64,000 nt of DNA from Mangifera indica (Eukaryota; Streptophyta; Magnoliopsida; Sapindales; Anacardiaceae). Shown here in pieces: positions 11,401 to 25,960 of the stretch. How positions within the stretch are numbered: position 1 is the stretch's first letter; each line of letters starts with the position of its first letter. The position numbers were made by a program, and so were the translations under genes. The notes below the pieces were generated by a model. It worked only from the letters and a program-made list of their open reading frames with translations, had not been told where the DNA came from and did not search any database. The stretch spans positions 4,402,001-4,466,000 of the forward strand of contig NC_058147.1 in NCBI RefSeq assembly GCF_011075055.1, read 5' to 3'.

Positions 11401-14400
11401 AGGAGACGCTAGGGAGGAAAAGACGTCGCCTGAAGATCATTGGTCGTTGCTAGAAAATTCAATCCGAAAGTTTGGAAACCCTAGAGGGGAAAATATTGTT
11501 TTTGAAAACTTGGGTTGGAGGAAAATTGTTAGTTGTTAGGATTTGAGGGTAAAAAGGAAATTAAATTTAAGTTTATTTTTAATATTACAGATAAAATAAC
11601 GATTTTGCCCTTGAATCCGTCAACCTGACTTTTTTTTAACAGCCCATAAGTAAGTAAATAGGCTTTTCAAAGTTAACGGGTGGGAATTTACAGAAAAAAC
11701 ATACCTTGGGTGGGAAATAGTCCTTTGGCCTTTATTATATAAAGGGGTGGTTGGGGTTATCAAGGGGTAAAAAAAGAAATTTAGAGATTTTTGGGCAATC
11801 CCAATGGTGATTGTAGAAATGGGAGGCTTTAACTAAATTGTATAATTTATCCACGTGAATACCCTTTCATGAATAAAATAGTTTTTGTTTGTATTTTTAA
11901 TTATTATTTGTGTTAAAATTGGGAATAATATCCTCGGTTTCCAACAAAATGATATCTGAGTGGTGACATCTAGTGAGAGAGGTTATTGGAAAAGAGAGAT
12001 CAACAACGAGAAGCTTGGGAGGAAATAAATTGGCCTAAGGGAAGTCAAATCAGCTTTGGTGGAAGTAGAGTGAAACAAAAAGGCGGCGGAATGGGGCATG
12101 GAGGGACAAATCAATGCAAGTTAATGGTTAGAAAAAGTTTAATGGAATATGGAAAGCCACAAGATGAATAGATTAGCACGAGATAGACCAAATCGGAGCT
12201 AAAATGATGAAATTGATAGTGGAAGATGAATTGACACTAGAAAAGTTGTTGGAAGAGCTAGGGAAGACATGAAGAGAAAGAGAAGAAGAAAAAGTCGATG
12301 GAAGGGCTGGGGGAAGATGACTGGAAAAAAGGGAAAAAAAAAGAAAGGAAGATATGAAAGAAGAGAAAAAGGAAAGAAAAAAATATATTCTAAACACCAT
12401 TGGCATGATTGAAAAGAAAACAACTCGCAAATGAATATGTATGAGTTGTTGTATGATTATTGGTGTACGATACAAAGAAAAAAATATCATATTATGACAG
12501 TTGCCAGTCGGAAAAAAGAGAGAAAAATAATAGAAGTAACAAATTTATATATCGACAAATAACAATAGAAAAAAAATAAATAAATAAAGATTAATAATAT
12601 TAACAACAAAAATAAAAAAAAATTCAATTTTCTCATCTGGTTAAGGCCAGGTGGTTTTACAACAGAATGATATTATTATAATAGAAGGACATTTGTTCTA
12701 ATTCTAAATATAGGTTTTATTATATAAAGAAATGATTAGGGTTATTAAGAGGAGAATGAAGAAAAATTATAGACTTTTGGACAATCTTAGGGTTTTGAGC
12801 AGCCCTAGGACTAATTGTAGGAAATCTTCAATCCCTCAAATGATTGAAAATAAGAGTTCTTGATTTCTCGAATTGTCCAGTTTACTCATGTAAATACCCT
12901 TTCATGAATAAAAAACTTTTGTTTGTGTTGAAATGGAAATAATGGCCTAGGTTCCTAACACCTTTGAACAACATACTTAAGCAAAATAGTCATTGCATGC
13001 ACCTTTACTATTCTAGAGCACATAAACATCTTGGCATGAAATAAGAAGAGAAACGAAAACCATAAAATAGTTACTATCCAAAATGAAACATACATCTTTC
13101 TCAAGAGTTAGACGACGCTCATGCAAGGCCTTCTTCCGTCTTTCCAAACCCACTTGTAGAATCTCATTTCCTTTTACCTATAAAAGAAGCGTAAACCAAA
13201 TTAAAAACAGATCCATGCATAATGCCTCATAATAGACATATTTAATGTCTCCACCTCATCTGCAATTCTGTTTTGCAACTTAGATTTAGTGACCTCAAGC
13301 CTTTGGATCTCAGCCCTACAGATGGTTCAAAAGATTAGATGCATACATCAGATATAACAAAATTTGATACCACTACAGGACAAAAGTTCTGAATAAATTT
13401 TTAAATGTTGTATTTCTATCAATTGGGACAAAACTATTGTGTATGCATCCTAAACTTGGAGGGTTAATTGCCACTTCCTGCACATGTACACAACCATACA
13501 CACAAAAAAACACCACATCATCCAAAAAAAAAAAAAAAAAGGTTGTCTGAAGACATTATGGGTCCATTCCCTTTTGACTCGAGTTCAAAAATCATTTGAA
13601 ATGTTGAAACAAACAAACTTCATTTGTGGAGCTAATTTCAAGTTTGTATCAGATCCTACTAAAAAAGATCCAAAGGCCACAAAAATGTCAAATAGTAGAA
13701 GTGCATAAAGCTGTTATTTCACTGAGCATAGATGCATCACTTACTCATCTTCAAAGGATAAGTCAATGGATTCCATGGAAAGGTTCTTCCTTGCCTGGAC
13801 TCATTGGTTGAAAAAGAAAAAAACATGAGTAAAAATTAAAACTCATGAAATTTCTTTAGTAGCTTTGCAAGAGCTAAAATCAATCTTATTGGAAACATTA
13901 TGCCAAACTCAGAAACCTATGCCACAGATTCACAATGATACTCACAGCAGTTCGTCCCCAAACAGTGCCATGCCTGGCACCACGCTCATGTCCATATGAT
14001 ATGCTTGTAGATTTCTGCATGCAAGCAGTTGGATTATTACTACTTAAATTACAGTCTGAACTTGTTCCTTTAGATGCATCCTCCATTTGCCCAGCAGTTT
14101 CGTTAGCCTGTTTTGCCAAATTGGTTTCACCCTGATTTAGAATAGTCTCACTCCTCTTTACATCTCCTTGTTGAGGCATTGAAATCTGATGTGTACTTGA
14201 TGATAACTTCGGACTGACTTTAAGATTATCACTACCTTCTGGCGACTTGGAACCCAAGTTGGAATCCTGCATCAGCAAAGAAGTAGGATCAAGACACTCA
14301 GAACCTAAGCTGAAATCCTGCATTTATAAGTAATATAAGAATGGCACTTTTTTATTCATTATAAAAGGAAACATGTTATAATTGGAAAAAAAAATGTAGT

Positions 14401-16170
14401 GTATATCAACCACAACACACGGTGAAACATAAATATTTGAGATTAAATTTAAGAATAGACAACATCAGATGAGAAAATCTGCAGCTGTTGAAATACTTGC
14501 AGATTTTATTTTCCACTTTGCAGGCTAGAATCCCAGAAGTGGCAGGAATTACAAAATAAATTAAAAATAATTTAGGTTTCTTCCAAGTTTTTCTCCTAAT
14601 TTATTTTCATACAGATGTACCGTACTTCCCACCATGTTAATAGCTATGAAACTCAGTGAGGGATATCTAGAATATACTTGTTTCAGTTCTGACTTCAGTA
14701 ACCATATAGAAATTGAGGTTACAGATGAATTCTTGAAGTGAAGGAAGAAAAGCCTGTAGTTCCGATGGCTGAGAAGCCATGGGGCACTTCTGAATGATTT
14801 GCACTATTCCATCCCTAAGGAGGGTCAGAAATACCTTTAGTAAAAAAATGACAATATAAAAATATGAAAGGAAAGGAGTATGATGAGAAGGCTTTATAAA
14901 CGAAGATTTAAATCTTAAGAGAGGAATAGAAGTGCATATACTTTAAGACATCAAGACCATATATATCTGCGACCTGGGGATGCAGAGGAGAATATAGACA
15001 AAGGAGACAAACAGAGAGTACTGAATATATTACTTTGTCCAGTCAAAGCTGAGCAAAAAGCAAGACCAATGTAGACATATCATGCTTAGGAAGCATGAAG
15101 GTGAGAAATATGAAACATATTAACAACTAAGCTGTATGTTTAACTCAATTATTTATTGATGGCATAGAGGGTGCGAAAAAATTGATAGCACAGGAAATGA
15201 GCAGTGCCAAAACAATGAAGGAGAAGAATGGAGACTGCATGTGGTTATTCTCAGTAATTCATAAATTTAACAATTCATTGTAATAGTTGTCCACTGACAG
15301 GGAGAAAACATATGATTTTGTAAAAAGAAGTGCTCTGTGTCTTTGTCTAAAGGTTCAAGAAACTAAGTTGAAAAATATTTGGTGTGATTTCTAAATAGAA
15401 TTAAGGAATGTCGAAACATTCAATAAACGATATCCTTAACTCCCAATTGATACACTCCAGCTACAATATCACATAGATGAACAAAGAAATCATAACCATA
15501 TATCAGACAATCTGAGTAGATGTCGATTATTCACCCTGGGTAACAAAAAGAAGTCTGGCCATATGTATATGGAAGGCCTCAGTAATCTAGGATTTTAATA
15601 TTACGTTTATAAGTAAAAGATACCTTATTATTATCCTGATCACTGTCTGCAGAACCACAAGTCTCAGTGCATGATCCACTTGAAGCACTTTCTAGATCAT
15701 CATCTGTACATGCATCAGAATTGCTTGTTATATCGTGGTTTTCATCATCTTCATAAGACCCATCATCATCAGAAGCCTCCTCAGTTTCACTCCCGCTTTC
15801 TTCTGAGTATAATCCAGGAGACAAAGAGCCTTCCTGCAAACACAATGCTAGTTAATATAGTAAAGCTCAAAATCACAGAGAAAACAGAGACTAAAAGAAA
15901 TACTGACAATACGAATATGGAAAACTATGATTCCATAATGTAATTTTTTCTTTTTGTATTTTCCATGAATATTCTGTTGCTATATGACATAAGTTTATAT
16001 ACATTTATTAAGCCTATGCTAGCTCACCACCCAAGGATTGCATTAAAATTTTCCATATAATTCTTTCTAGTTTCATTGAGCCTGTATTTTAAATTTACTA
16101 GTCCAAAAAAATATCTTGCATTTCTTGTTCCTTTTAGAGAAGGAAATATCACACTCTAGTAGCACACCAA

Positions 16171-16214
<44 letters not shown>

Positions 16215-19200
16215 GTGTGAATTCAAGTTAATGTTCTAAGCAGGATAAGAAAAATCAGTGAAGAAACAGTATAACCAGTAATGACTTATGGCATTCAAAT
16301 ATAGAATGGAAAGCAAAAGGATGTCTTCAAGTTGATTTAGACTACAAAGTAACTTGTCCACAGTTGACCGTTCCAAAGAGAAATATAGAAGACTAGGAAC
16401 ATCAAAGGAGTTCCAATATGTAATCATGATGATGTTATAGTAAAACAAAGATAAATTCAACATGCTGATGAAGAAAAGACAGTCTTACAGCCCAAACTTG
16501 TATGTGTCACCCATATAAGAATTAAACAAACAAGTTGTTACAACTTACCCCAAAGATATTATCATACTCTTCCAATAATGTTATGACAATGGCTTGAGCA
16601 TGATTGGCTGCAGCAGCTGCTTGCAAAAGTTGAACAGAACTGTCAACACCCACATCAAAATCACTTTCTATCTCACAATCACCAGCTAGGAGGGGACGAA
16701 GAAGTAAGGGTGCCATGCAAGCCGCAACAGCAGAAGTGCTCATTCGATTTACAGTTTTGTTAGAAGAAACAGTTCGCATCATTGTAAGTATTCTGAACAA
16801 GAAGGGAAGAATTAACAGATTGAGAAATGGAAAAATGCAACTTGGTGCCAAATCAAAATATGATACAGAAAATATGTAAATTGATTACTCAAAAGAAAAT
16901 AAATTCATACAAAAGTTGGTCATTGATTTCAATAGTAATTATTGGCAGTTAAGAAATATATTGCAGATAATATAATAAAGTGAACTATTGCAACAGCTTT
17001 GCATTATTCAACATTTTCTGCAGCATTAAATTATCTGCTTATTGCCTTTTCTTTCAAGAAATAATGATTTGTAACTGGATAAATAAGAACAGATGCAAAA
17101 TAATGCTCACAAGATTTACAACAGATTCATGTAATAGAAAAGAAATAAAAAACAAGAGAACATTCTCTCCTATCTCCACCCCAACTCACAGTGAAAGTAA
17201 TGACAGAGAAAAAGAGACCATAAGTTTAAAAAAAAACAAAAGTTAATGAATTCACAACCTCTGCAGTAAGCGACGATTTGGCTCAGGGAATGTTTCACAT
17301 ATTGCAGTACGTATAGCATTGACTCTACTACCGCTGCGATCAGTTCCTAATTATTGTAAAACAGCCAATAAAATATCAAATATAGAAAAGGAAACAAAAT
17401 GCTAAACATTATTTTCTTAAGAAGCCTACTAATATAGTAGTGAAAACCTAAGCTGGTGTATCGTGAAGAATAACAAAATTTTCTAAACCAGATTGCCAGA
17501 AAAATTAATCCTGCACGCAGTCTCATATAAAGATTAGCAGAGTGAGAACTAAGCTGGTAGATGAGTATTTGTTTCCTGGATCAAACCATGCAGTTCAGAG
17601 TCAGAGCTGTCTGTGGATAAAGGCTCTATATGTAACACATGTAAAGTAATTTGCAGAAAATAATGATATACTTCTTCATAAGGGCCTCTTCACATTATTA
17701 ACAACTATTGTACAATACATATTAACTTAAAATTGGGACGAAAAGATGAAGATAATAAGAACAAACACTTAATAGCATACTTACGACGTGCTTCCAGAAG
17801 AGCATTGCAGCAAGATGCAGGTACTGGAGAGGAGGGCAACTCTCGGATAAAATACTGGTAATTATATCAAGGACAATAAATAACAAGGTACTGCATGCTG
17901 CAACCAACACATGATTAAAAAGTATATTGTTGTTACTTCAGAGGATACCTTGACACAATCAGCAACAATATGTGCATCTTCCTTGGGAGAAAATTCTGTT
18001 TTTCCTGAATCAGCAAACATAACCCAGAAATTTTTAGAATAAAGAAGAATGATCTGAATGACAAATATTTCTGATCCAATGACCCAATAGTTTTGACTTC
18101 TTTATTTACACTACCAAACAAGAAATGGGGGTGACATAACAGAAATGCCATATCAAACTCAGTTATCGTTGAGTCTGTATTAAATTTAGAATTCATAAAT
18201 GACAAATAAATTCAAATTCCAGCATAACAGAATACAAAATTTTAAAATTTGACAAAAGGCACAACCAATGATATTAAGAGAGAACTATTCCATGAACACA
18301 GTGTGTCTGAACAAACCCTGCTCAAAAGCTCGAATTCTGCATTCAACATCATCAACATCTGCAGCTTGTCTCAGGATCCCTTCTACTTTGACGCCTGTTA
18401 TGTAACTTTCAAATCATCAGATGTATCTATGTAAAATAGAGAAAACAAATGATGACAATTTTCCACAAACAAATTTCAGAACAAGACCAAAGTAAAAGCA
18501 AAGTTTGAAAATTGGACTGATGATGACAATTTTCCTAAGTTCCCGTCAATGAAAAAGAATATAGTCTTGACTATTAGATCATCACAAACATAGCCCATTA
18601 GCATAGCAACAGTTCAGACTAGACATCGCAACTTTAAAAAATCCATCTTGTCCACTGCAATCCACAGATCAGCCTCTAAATTAACCTCCTAAGTGAATTT
18701 AAAGGTCTTCATAACTGGTTTCTCTGAGGATCACAATAATAACTAATCAGTTAAGAGAATGATGATTGAGGGTTCAACATCCAGGCATTAAACTTCTGGA
18801 AATCCAAGTAAAACAGTTAAATATCAACATTCTCAGCATTTGACCTGCAATGTTAACAAATTGAAGAAAAACTCTGGTGATTTTACTCGCTTCTCATCAT
18901 GGTTCCCTACCCTTTAAAAGAAAGAAGATTGTATCACTTTATGGTCATTCATGAATTATAATATTATAGCTTATAAACAATGGTTTAAACCAAACTGTTT
19001 CAAAGGAGCTCTAATGATGCTCCCACTGTCCCTCCAGGACAAAATAAAGGTGTCTACTGAAAAAACAAGGAAAACAGTTTTGACAATTACCAGCAGATAG
19101 TATATGCATCAGAATTATTAAATTCACTTGGTTAGATGCTTAAATACCACCAAATTACAGCACAGAAGATAATGGGGAAAAAAGGGCTCACCATGCTCTT

Positions 19201-22200
19201 CAATAAACCTAAGGGCTTTTTCCAAAAAAGACGGAGTTCCATCAACATCTTCCAAAGCAAGTAAAATTGGTCGACCAATGACCGTAAATTTCACAGGTTT
19301 GTCATTTGCTACAAAGAAATATATTACATGAAAATCATTATCTGAAAAATGGAAGAAAAGAACCACAAAGGAAGTCATCCAAATTCAAACCATTATATGA
19401 AGAGACATGACATTGAAAAACTCATGCTCATCATGAGCAACAGCAAATGTCAAAATGGTTTACAAGAATGTAAATATGAAAAAAGAGTAGCATACACTGC
19501 TCTAATGAACCATTAGGTGACTCAGCCTGATCATTCTTGAGGATGCCATTTTGCCCCATCACAGAAGCAGTACTAGGTGCCTGTGCCAAAGCATTCTCCA
19601 GTGCAGTCTTCCACTCATACAAATCCTCTAAATTTTCAGCCTTTAACACCAAAAAAATTTTAAAAAAAATGAACACATTTCATTAAAAGATGGCAAGGAT
19701 TGAAACCAAGACCAGACAACCCTTTGTTTGTTTCCAACTATTGTCCAAAACATTTTCAAATTTGCCAAGTTTTTTTACAAATTTTTTAATGTTTTTATAC
19801 ACTATAATATACCATTGAATCCCCCCAAGTTATTGCTAAATGCAAAATTAGTCCTTATACATCTTCATTTCTTGTTTTTGCCCACAAGCCTTCATTTCTT
19901 ATTTTAGGTGTTCATTTTTTGAGGCCGAGAACTTTAAGTCCCAATGTCATTGAATTAATATTGACCGAACTCAATTGCTCTTAATTATCTACTAAGGAAA
20001 TTCCTGTTGATATTGACCCTTTAAGCAAAGATAACTTCAAAATTTTCCATTAAGACATTGGTAGTTTGACAACCCAAAGGAGGCGATAAAGACTAACATG
20101 AAATATGTACAAGAATGCTTCCAAATGAAATAGCAAAGATATGTATGAGAAAAGGAAAAAATATTAACAGAAAAAAAAAAAGGAAACAAGGCACCTTCAG
20201 CGTGAAGGCTCGTCCATCACGACCATCAGGAAAGAGCACTGTCAATAGTTTTTTTTCTGCTTTGACAACCACACTACAAATTGTCAAAACAAAGTTTTAT
20301 GAGGTTAGTAAGCTGCTCTTACCTCCTTGCATTTACAACTGTAAGAAGAAAGCCAAAATAAGAAATTAACATCAATTTTCAAAATGCAAGCCAACCTGCC
20401 TGAATTGTTGAGGTCAATACCACCAAGGGTCAAATTCACTTCACTCCCCTTTTGTGGAACAGCACTCTGAAAAGTAAAATGATAGGAGATCAAAGGGTCA
20501 AAACCTTAGAAAAGCAACAACCATGGGAAAAAAAAGCAAACAAAGAAGGTAAAAAGATCATAACAACAAAAATAACTATCATAACTCACTGAATATACAA
20601 CACAGATAAAATATCCATACAAATAATCAATACTGATTGATGTAGCACAACTATGTAATCGAAAACATCATCTATATTTATTTTATTTTATTTTTTCTTT
20701 AACATTGCTCATTCATTTACTTTATTCTACATCAGTTCATTCAAATTATTTTGCATGTGTATATCATTTTTAACCTGCAAACAGTCATAATCCATAGAAA
20801 TTTTGCTATTTTCCTCATCCCTAAACAATTAAAGTTCTTTTTAAAAATAGGTAATAGATCCCATTGCAGCAGCTGCCTTTCTTCCCAAACCATCAAAATT
20901 GTGATGAACTAAATTGCAAATGCACAGGATCTACTGTATGAATTGTTTTTCCTTCATTCTAATACAAATTATTGCTAGAGAAACCCAAACAAGGTTCAAC
21001 ACTTTTATTGAATGATTAGTCCAGTATCCTTTTCAATCGCAATTAACTGCTAGAACATCAAAACGACAACCATTGCCACTAAACAGAAACTACCATGGGA
21101 TATTAACAATTGTCTCTTCTTCATAGAGCTTTATATAATTACATTTCTGACATTCTTTTAGCGTTATATCAAATACATAAAATAAAAGAAAATTGCATGT
21201 ATATAAAGACATTATTTACTGAAACATAAGTACTTACTGGATCACTTCTGAAGAAAACCAGCGAAGTCTGTGTTAAAATAAACCACCTCTTCTTCCAGGA
21301 TGTCCATCCAATTCCTGTAATAAGAAAAATAGTTTCAAACAGTGATGCGTTTAAAAGAAGCCCTTGAAACATTAATATCTGTGTCACATCTACAGATGAT
21401 GATGCCACTCACCTTAGAAAAGGAATTTCCAATTATTACAGTAACATATATAGCGGCAAGAACATCATTCATGACATAAAGCAAAACGTTTTTCAAATCA
21501 TAAACAGTAAAAATTTTCTTTCTTGTTAAATAACAAACTATCTAGTTTTGAGTGAACATTTGTTACCAGAAAAGCAGCAACTACTCCCAGATAACAAATC
21601 ATTGTCACAAAATTAGAGAGATTGATCAAAACAACACTTATTGATTCAATGATTTTGCCTGTTTGCCATTGTTAAATTTACAAATAAAAGGCATAAAACA
21701 TATACCTTTGGATTGTATAAACAGTGGTCCACTCTTGAAAATCTGCAAGAAAATATTTTAAATTAGAGAATGCCTCTTTCACATCATTTGATAAACGAAA
21801 AGCTCTGAGAACAAGAAACTAACAGCAAAATTTAACAATGGACTCGATTAACGAGCAATTCTATGAAAATGATGAAATTCATTCACTCTTGTGCATCCCA
21901 ATTCATCTGTTAGTACAATATTCATAGAAATAGACTCTTGATTGAAAATAGAAGGCCAAACGGTGTTATGGATCATACCATAATGATGATTTGATAAAAT
22001 ACTAAGGATAATGACAATGATTTTTTCACCATTTTTTATAGATTTCAGCTGGCGTAGCATTGCAAACCAAATTAAATTCGGAAACAAAAATAGAATTTAT
22101 AATTACCGCATTGCCGGGACGAGAACCAGGTGACGAACCAGGTGGTTGGCCTTCTGGAGGTCCAGCTCCAGATGGAGAAGGAGCCGGGGCAGAGACTGGA

Positions 22201-22350
22201 GCTGGAGCAGGTGGACCTACATTTACCTAATATGAAAATTACAAAAACTATTACAATTACAATGTACGTTCAAATTTTAAACATATACATTCCCCAAGAC
22301 AAATAAATAAACAACCGTACCTGAGACGAATCAGTGCCTTTCGTAGCCAT
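8424..22350 (-). CDS. REN1: REN1-type Rho GTPase-activating protein (PH-RhoGAP)
   Basis: Twenty-three coding exons join in phase: 22350-22321, 22226-22107, 21742-21706, 21314-21238, 20466-20396, 20273-20195, 19640-19496, 19308-19192, 18394-18317, 18004-17949, 17854-17785, 17346-17259, 16792-16549, 15833-15624, 14317-13946, 13794-13745, 13315-13255, 13177-13094, 10279-10166, 10092-9932, 9649-9583, 9488-9318, 8861-8424. The product is 979 residues. After a Pro/Ala-rich head comes a PH domain (about 53-165; GWTSWKKRWFILT). A RhoGAP domain follows (about 187-404) with the arginine finger in VEGILRQ (about Arg234) and the helix FTEP-like ICETFPEPNRRLL. Then come an acidic exon (about 405-474), a Ser-rich linker, a coiled coil (about 599-755) and a polar tail. 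The family inactivates ROP/Rac GTPases; Arabidopsis REN1 restricts ROP1 to the pollen-tube tip and binds exocytic vesicles through its C-terminal part. A 5'-UTR intron precedes the start (donor near 22455, acceptor near 22376). The 2.8-kb intron 13093-10280 carries nested mobile elements. Exon ends were placed by eye; the acceptor at 10092 could be six bases further in. Confidence 0.92.
10985..12960 (+). mobile_element. TRIM-like LTR retroelement in a REN1 intron
   Basis: Two related direct repeats flank about 730 bases. The left LTR runs from TGTTAGGATAAGG at 10985 to TTTCCAACA at 11946 and is interrupted by a Mutator-like MITE; without it the LTR is about 258 bp. The right LTR covers about 12676-12960 and ends GTTCCTAACA. 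Both share the phrases CCCTTTCATGAATAAA and TTTTGTTTGT. Directly after the left LTR, TGATATCTGAG resembles the usual initiator-tRNA-Met primer site TGGTATCAGAG. The interior is purine-rich and holds no gag or pol reading frame, so the element is non-autonomous (TRIM class). I do not see a matching 5-bp target-site duplication (TATTT left, CCTTT right), and the right LTR start is eroded, so the borders are approximate. Confidence 0.65.
11036..11730. mobile_element. Mutator-like MITE, copy 2 (695 bp)
   Basis: Same family as the copy at 4852. It starts GGCCAAAGGACTATTTCCC and ends GGGAAATAGTCCTTTGGCC, flanked by 9-bp repeats TTCATTATA (11027-11035) and TTTATTATA (11731-11739), which differ at one base. 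It sits inside the left LTR of the TRIM-like element; the uninterrupted phrase in the other LTR (TTTTATTATATAAAG) shows the empty site. Confidence 0.85.
16182..16209. repeat. (AC)n microsatellite
   Basis: About 14 uninterrupted AC units, followed by ATATATGTGTG, in the REN1 intron between coding exons 13 and 14. It is a simple repeat likely to vary between individuals. Confidence 0.9.
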
Positions 22351-25300
22351 CCTCTGATCCCAAGATCAATGGCCGCTGTACAATTCACATCAATCAAACA
22401 AACTCACAATGCTGAAAGAAATATGTGATAAATATAACGTGCAGGTGAAGCATACCTTGAATTGGAAATTTGAAAATAAAAGCAAAAACTAAAAGCAAAA
22501 ACTGAAGAAGATGAAAATGTTTTGATTTTGGAGGAAAAAACAGGAGGAAGCGTAAAGATCAAACAGATAGAATAGAATGTTTTCTTTCCTTCTTCCTTTT
22601 TTTTTTTATTTCGTTGCGCAGAAATCTTTGTACACAACGGAAACACGCTGGTCAAGCGAAAAAGGCCCAAAGAGAGCGGGGCCGTCCATTATGCTGCAAT
22701 TGTCCACGTCAACCGTGATTTTAGTCGGGAGGGAAAACTTGGAAATTTTGGTATTTTCAGTTAATGTTATTGTCCAATCCAATCCAATGTCTACTTTCTT
22801 AACGACGTGGGGTTGTCTTTACACGTGTCTCTCATCTGTCGGTTTATCAAGTGAGATCCTATTCTTTGATCATATCTAAACTATTAAAGACCCGAATACA
22901 TTAATTTCTGGTTTGAAGTACATTCTGACTGCAATTGTATCACATGTGAGTAATATTATGAGAATCAATGTTTTTAAAACTGAAAATTAGATATTAATTC
23001 AGTAGAAAAGATAGTTTGATTCATTGGGTAATCAGATCAGTTAATCCATAGTTAAACCAGTTAATTATTTTAAAATAATATTTAAAATTTTTAAATTTAT
23101 TATTAAATATATAATCTAATTTTCTATACATAATTTGATATATAAAAAATATATTATTATAAATATTATTTTATTTTTAACTAAAAATCATTTAATTAAA
23201 GGATTATTCATTATTTTTATTATAAATAAATAAATAAATAAACATAATTTTATTAATCATGTATAGTCAATAGGGATTATCAAACTCCCATTGTAAGCAA
23301 ATATAATGATTCGTTTTAGAATTTTGGTTTTAGGTATTAATTCGTTTTCTTTTTTCTTTACTGCCAAACAAATCCTTAGCTACTTTTATTCAAAAGGGTA
23401 ATTGATTGCAGTGATGCAGTGGATGGTCACCATGCCACCAATAAATCATTTATAGAACTTAAAAGGAAGCACGACATAGCCAAAATATGTCTTGGCTTTC
23501 CACTAGCTTAGATTTTCACCATTAGTGCCGCTAATGGGAGTAATCAATGAGAACATAAAAGCCAAAACCGTACCAATTATAACGTGCCTTGCACATAATT
23601 GCATGAAAAGCTCCCCTTCAGCAAGTTAACGTGGTAACGAATTGCTTCCATTATTATCAGTTTATAGATCTTACGTCTGACCAAGACTTTTGAATACTGT
23701 GTGTGTTCCCGTCTAGACGCTCAATTCTCATGCATTTACTGCGATTGTCCCGCCATTATAGGCTGACTTTGACCACTGATAACAAGACAGTATCTTTTGG
23801 GTTGGGCTCTCGTGCCTTGCTCAGGCTCACAGGCGTGACGTTCACGACGATAGCTAATGACTAGCGAATAAAATTTCATTTCACAACTCAAAGAGAAGCT
23901 TTAGAAATAATTGTCTTTCTTTTAGAAGTCATAAATAAGAAGTAAAAAATTGAGGGTAAAATTCGTCGTAACTCCTGCAATCCACTCAATTAAATAATTT
24001 TTTTTTTGTCACAAGCGGTCGTGTGTATCCTTTATATAATCATCTATAAATCATCAGAAAAACTTGAGACATTATACGTACAGGCATACATGTTTTTTTG
24101 TTGGAAACATATAAATCATGCTCTAAAAATATATTTTGTAAAATTCTGTAAACATTAATAAATACTTGAATTTTCAATTTTGTTTACGTTATTGATTTAA
24201 ATACGCTTTAAAGGTTTAACGTAATTTAATTTTCACAACCTCATTTGTCTAAGTAGTACAATTCTTGGGAGACATGACCTTTTTGTTTTCTGTGCATTTT
24301 TTGTTCTAAGAAAAAAAAAAAAGAATTCACTTTTTCTAAAACCGTTAACTCTGAAGAGATAGTTTTTGGATATATTTATAACAGTCTAATTATCTCTCAA
24401 CTACTCGCTAACTATCTTTTAATACCTTTTTTAATCTCTAAATCGGGTCAATCTCTCATGAACAGACCTGAACTCAATATTTTTACACATACCTATATGT
24501 GAGATCATTTCATATGTTCTTAGACATATCATAATTGTCTCTTATCTTTGAGATGATCGTTTCAAAATGTTCATAACGCATCTCCACCTTACAATATTAG
24601 CATCTTTAAACCAGAAATCTTTTATAAAAACTCAAACATATCCATATCCATGTGCATTCAAACCAATTGGATCTAATCGCCAAGGCCTTACAAAATCAAC
24701 AGGCTTAAGTATTATCATATCAACTGATCATACTAATTCTTTGGTCAATATTTGTATCTATGTTATTATAAATCCTCATACCCATTTCCTAATTCTGTTA
24801 ACCAATGTAACACCACTCAAGCACCATGATAACAAGTCCATGTATAGAAATATAAATAGAGTCGGTCAACTTGCTTGGGCGCCTACACTTTTAGATTTGA
24901 TGCAGTCTCATACTCTTCTCTTCTTTTCTTCCTTCACTCATCAGAAACCACACCGTCACCAGAGGCCTCCTTTGCCACCACAAGATTCACTCTTTTAAGA
25001 ATGAGGATAAGAATGAATATTATGATTAAAGGCGTTACAGGATAATAGTCCTAATCAACGCCTTAACATGCTTTTTATAATTTTTTTTAATTGTAACCGA
25101 GTGTATGGGTGTTCATTCAAAGCATGCCCAGTCGTGCGCCCCTTTTAAAATTTTCTATGTGATACATTATCTATTTTACTGGCGTGAAATCAGATGAACA
25201 GATGTGCACTCTTCATGCACAATTGTTCATCAACTTAAAAATTCAATATTAATGCTTATTAGAACTTTTAATTTATGTTACATTCATATGCAATCATAAA

Positions 25301-25960
25301 CATACAAATAAAAGACATTCCATGTCAAATCATTTTCTTGGGGGTGAGTTGAAGAAGCTGAGAACTACCCCGAAATTAAAGTCACTTAGAAGAGATTTGT
25401 TTATTATTTTCTCCCATTAGATATTTTCATTTGTTTCCTGTTGCCCGTGTCCTGAGTAAAGAGACACTTTTGTCCTATCCATTAACTCATAGAAGAGGGA
25501 TGTCCAATATTCCCAAGATAAGAGCTCATCCTTGCACCTATTCTAATAGGTTAAAACTAGAGATAACTTGATGGCGACATACATATAAAAGAATAACCAA
25601 GTTAATGACATCTGAATGGACAAAGGAATATGTTATAGTAAAAATTATTGCTTATAGGCTTCTTCATTGAATTCTCAATAGAAGATGTAGTCAGTATAAG
25701 GCTATGTATCCAAAGATGTTTGTTGATGATAAACATATTAATATCATATTTTTGTTTGAAAAGTTCACAAAACTTCTTAATTTGATCATTTTAGGAGACG
25801 ATTAATGTTGGCTTTGGATTTTCACTTGAAAAGGAGCAACCCAAAACTGATTAAGCATCACTCGCACAAATAGACTTAACAATTAAGTCACTCCACATTC
25901 CAATACTACCCCTAAAAGTTTTACTCACCCTTTTGGAAGATTACAATATACTAACAATAT

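Noticed and set aside
11986..12171. Gly/Lys-rich frame inside the TRIM-like element, possible gag
   Set aside because: No zinc knuckle or other gag motif and only 61 residues; the interior is purine-rich, which gives open frames easily.
19700..20090. Possible repeat in a REN1 intron (phrase AATGCAAAATTAGTCCTTAT)
   Set aside because: The phrase is common in decayed plant repeats, but I found no ends, partner copy or target duplication in the window.
23217..23242. (AAAT)n run as a functional element
   Set aside because: Simple low-complexity sequence in an AT-rich spacer.
24567..24998. 143-residue open frame in gene-free DNA
   Set aside because: Composition is His/Thr/Ile-rich and random-looking, no family motif, and no splice or promoter context.
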